DNA from: Actinomycetota bacterium
GTDB lineage: Bacteria > Actinomycetota > Acidimicrobiia > Acidimicrobiales > Ilumatobacteraceae
Direction of reading: 5' to 3'
Assembly (NCBI GenBank): GCA_026393475.1
Contig: JAPLAA010000036.1
Coordinates: 1 to 64,000 of the forward strand
DNA length: 64,000 nucleotides
This document shows positions 61,750-64,000 of the stretch, one piece after another. The notes below the pieces were generated by a model. The model had not been told where the DNA came from. It was given only the letters and a program-made list of their open reading frames with translations, and did no database searches. The first letter of the stretch is position 1. Every line of letters starts with the position of its first letter. A program made the translations under genes and the position numbers.

Positions 61750-63129
61750 ATGAAGGTTCTGTTCGCCACCGCTGAACTGTCACCGCTGGTCCGTGTCGGC
61801 GGGCTGGCCGCTGCAGCGGCCGGCCTGGCCGACGAACTGCGGCGCCAGGGCGTCGACCTCGAGATCGCGTTGCCCGACTACACGGGCCTCGCGCTCGAGG
61901 GCGAGGAGGTCGTCGACCTCGACGTCGTCGAGTGGGCCGGCCCGGCGCGGGCACGACGGGGCCGCACCGCCGACGGGCTCGACGTCACGCTGATCGACGT
62001 GCCGGGCATCGCCCGTCCGCACCCGTATCTGCAGCCCGACGGCCAGGGCTGGCCCGACAACGACGATCGGTTCTTCCGGTTCTCGGCTGCCGTCGCTGCG
62101 CTGGCCGACGTGCGCGGTCCCGACGTGCTGCACCTGAACGACTGGCACACGGCGAGCGCGCTCGCACACCTGGCCACTCGGCCGCCGACGATGCTCACCA
62201 TCCACACGCTCGGCTACCAGGGCCGTGCCAACGGCGGCTGGCTGCGGGCGTTCCCGCACCAGCGCGATGCGTTCGAGTTCGTCGGTGATGTCAACCCGCT
62301 CGCCGGCGCGATCCGCCTGGCCGACGTGGTCGTGACGGTGAGCCCCACCTACGCCCGTGAGATCCTCACGCCGGAGGGCGGCTTCGGGCTCGACGGTCTG
62401 CTCGCCGACCGGGGCAGCGCACTGGTCGGCATCCGCAACGGCATCGACACCGAGGCGTGGGACCCGGCCACGGATCCGCACCTCGCGTCCCGTTACGACG
62501 CCGCCGACCTGAGCGGCAAGGAGGCCGACCGGGCAGCGTTGCGCGCCGAGCTCGGCCTGCCCGACCTGCCGGGGCCGCTCGCCGTGGTGGTCACCCGGCT
62601 CGCCGACCAGAAGGGCGTCGACCTCATCGTGCCGCTGTTGCCGTTGCTCGACCGGATGCCCGGCCAGGTCGCGGTGCTCGGCGACGGCGACGCCCACCTC
62701 GCGCAGTCGTTGAGCAGCGCTGCCGCCGCCCGGCCCGACCGGGTCGCATTCGTGCGCGGCTACGACGAGGCCCTCGCCCATCGGCTGTTCGCCGGCGGCG
62801 ACCTGTTCCTGATGCCCAGCCGGTTCGAGCCGTGCGGCCTCGCCCAGATGCAGGCGATGCGCTACGGCACCCTCCCGGTCGTCACCGACGTCGGCGGTCT
62901 GCACGACACCGTGGTCGACGTCGATGCCGATCCGGGTCGCGGCACCGGCGTGACGGCCGCTCAGCCCACGAGCATCCATCTGCTCGATGCCTGGCACCGA
63001 GCCGTCCGTGCACACTCGAACCGGCCGCGCCGCGATGCGATGAGGCGCCGTGGGATGACCGCCGACTGGTCGTGGCGAGAGCCGGCGCTCGCCCACATCG
63101 AGCACTACGAGCGCATCGCGAACAGGTAG
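61750..63129 (+). CDS. glgA: Glycogen synthase, GlgA type (GT5)
   Basis: 459 residues from ATG 61750, eight bases after TACGGT. GT5 features: FATAELSPLVRVGGLAAAAAG at the N-terminus, HLNDWHTA, IRNGIDTEAWDP, TRLADQKGVDLI, and the C-terminal SRFEPCGLAQMQAMRYGT with the catalytic Glu. The usual KTGGL glucan/ADP-glucose loop is RVGGL with Arg15 for Lys15, a conservative change. It extends alpha-1,4-glucan from ADP-glucose made by the next gene, or primers from amylosucrase. GlgC follows after 27 bases. Confidence 0.92.
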   Translation: MKVLFATAELSPLVRVGGLAAAAAGLADELRRQGVDLEIALPDYTGLALEGEEVVDLDVVEWAGPARARRGRTADGLDVTLIDVPGIARPHPYLQPDGQGWPDNDDRFFRFSAAVAALADVRGPDVLHLNDWHTASALAHLATRPPTMLTIHTLGYQGRANGGWLRAFPHQRDAFEFVGDVNPLAGAIRLADVVVTVSPTYAREILTPEGGFGLDGLLADRGSALVGIRNGIDTEAWDPATDPHLASRYDAADLSGKEADRAALRAELGLPDLPGPLAVVVTRLADQKGVDLIVPLLPLLDRMPGQVAVLGDGDAHLAQSLSSAAAARPDRVAFVRGYDEALAHRLFAGGDLFLMPSRFEPCGLAQMQAMRYGTLPVVTDVGGLHDTVVDVDADPGRGTGVTAAQPTSIHLLDAWHRAVRAHSNRPRRDAMRRRGMTADWSWREPALAHIEHYERIANR

Positions 63130-63156
63130 CCGGAGAGCCACTACTGTCCGGCACGT

Positions 63157-64000
63157 ATGGCCGCTCCACGTATCCTCGTCGTCGTCCTCGCCGGTGGGGA
63201 GGGGCGACGACTCGCTCCGCTCACCACCGACCGGGCCAAGCCGGCCGTGCCCTTCGGCGGGTCGTACCGCATCATCGACTTCGTGCTGTCGAACTTCGCG
63301 AACGCCGGCTACCTGAAGATCGTCGTGCTCACCCAGTACAAGAGCCACAGCCTCGACCGCCACATCTCGCAGACCTGGCGGTTCTCGACCTTGCTCGGCA
63401 ACTACGTGACGCCCGTGCCGGCGCAGATGCGTCGCGGCCCGCAGTGGTTCTCGGGGTCGGCCGACGCGGTCTACCAGAACCTCAACCTGATCTCCGACGA
63501 GAAGCCCGACTACGTGTGCGTCTTCGGCGCCGATCACATCTACCACATGGATCCGCGGCAGATGGTCGCCGAGCACATCGAGAGCGGCGCCGGCGTGACG
63601 GTCGCGGCGATCCCGGTGCCGATCGACGAGGCGCCGTCGTTCGGCATCATCCACGCCGATGCCGACAACCGGATCGTCGAGTTCCTCGAGAAGCCGCAGG
63701 ATCCGCCGCCGATGCCCGGCGACCCGACCAAGTCGCTCGCGTCGATGGGGAACTACGTGTTCACCACCCAGGCGCTGGTCGACGTCGTCACCCCGCTCGG
63801 CGACGACAGCGGTCCCACCGACATCGGTGGCGACGTCATCCCGGCGCTCACGAGGGCCGGTGTCGCGCGCATGTACGACTTCTCGAAGAACACGATCCCC
63901 GGCCAGGCCGATCACGAGCGTGGCTACTGGCGTGACGTCGGAAGCCTCGATGCGTACTACGAGGCGAACATGGATCTGTTGGCGCCCGTGCCGCCGTTCA
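63157..64000 (+). CDS. glgC: Glucose-1-phosphate adenylyltransferase GlgC (3' end outside window)
   Basis: 281 codons are visible from ATG 63157. N-terminal nucleotidyltransferase: [21 protein letters not shown] (core [11 protein letters not shown], then KPAVPFGG), [38 protein letters not shown] and FLEKPQDPP. It makes ADP-glucose from glucose-1-phosphate and ATP, the committed step of glycogen synthesis. The left-handed beta-helix C-terminus lies beyond the window. Confidence 0.95.
   Translation, partial: MAAPRILVVVLAGGEGRRLAPLTTDRAKPAVPFGGSYRIIDFVLSNFANAGYLKIVVLTQYKSHSLDRHISQTWRFSTLLGNYVTPVPAQMRRGPQWFSGSADAVYQNLNLISDEKPDYVCVFGADHIYHMDPRQMVAEHIESGAGVTVAAIPVPIDEAPSFGIIHADADNRIVEFLEKPQDPPPMPGDPTKSLASMGNYVFTTQALVDVVTPLGDDSGPTDIGGDVIPALTRAGVARMYDFSKNTIPGQADHERGYWRDVGSLDAYYEANMDLLAPVPPF

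Overview
The window is very GC-rich, with third codon positions almost all G or C. Several features point to an actinobacterium: two perfect actinobacterial-type LexA boxes (TCGAAC-N4-GTTCGA), DUF3039 and DUF4031 proteins, SigE-family ECF sigma factors, and an F420-type LLM oxidoreductase. Many genes have a TAnnnT hexamer 6-9 bases before the start codon and no Shine-Dalgarno, as in leaderless transcripts. The combination suggests Acidimicrobiia, perhaps an Ilumatobacter relative; this placement is an inference. I see no rRNA, tRNA, CRISPR array, insertion sequence or prophage. The window looks like ordinary chromosome.

Layout. 0-6 kb: a translationally coupled MoxR/VWA cassette (SWIM-type protein, DUF5691, MoxR ATPase, DUF5682, VWA). 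6-10 kb: a DEAD-box helicase with a repetitive tail and a chemoreceptor, both on the minus strand. 10-15 kb: a large LuxR-type ATPase regulator, a small NifU_N-like protein and a B12-binding regulator with CarH-like ligand residues. 14.8-17.5 kb: imuA'-imuB behind a LexA box; the third mutasome gene, dnaE2, lies 21 kb away at 38.5-42 kb behind its own LexA box. 17.6-21.8 kb: an atypical response regulator, a Nudix-GNAT fusion and two PH-domain membrane proteins. 21.8-35.9 kb: a sugar locus with two LacI regulators, two GH13 alpha-glucosidases, a complete carbohydrate ABC importer, an amylosucrase and a GH1 beta-glucosidase; two identical 14-bp LacI-type palindromes tie the importer to the second regulator. 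36-38.3 kb: a PadR regulator and an ECF sigma-VOC protein pair. 42-45.3 kb: an LLM oxidoreductase and a minus-strand operon of a ferritin-like di-metal enzyme, a small four-helix membrane protein resembling styrene-oxide isomerase, and a TetR regulator. 45.3-49.3 kb: an ECF-LCP pair, an MBL hydrolase and phosphatidylcholine synthase. 49.3-54 kb: small housekeeping and orphan genes. 54-64 kb: an ArsC-fold gene with in-frame UGA at the catalytic cysteine codon, a heterodimeric ABC exporter, a YceI protein, a PduO-type cobalamin adenosyltransferase, a leucyl aminopeptidase, and the glycogen genes glgA and glgC (glgC runs off the end).

Three observations stand out. First, the ArsC-like gene at 54243-54596 carries UGA exactly where ArsC has its catalytic Cys12. 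A strong two-part hairpin starts at the next base and has bacterial SECIS geometry, so it is a probable selenoprotein. Second, the di-metal enzyme and isomerase-like pair at 43.75-45.2 kb could be an uncharacterised oxygenation and epoxide-rearrangement module controlled by the adjacent TetR. Third, the window is full of short tandem repeats: 9- and 12-bp units inside reading frames, and 10-bp units starting at or containing the stop codons of several genes. A small family of GATGAG hairpins adds to this.
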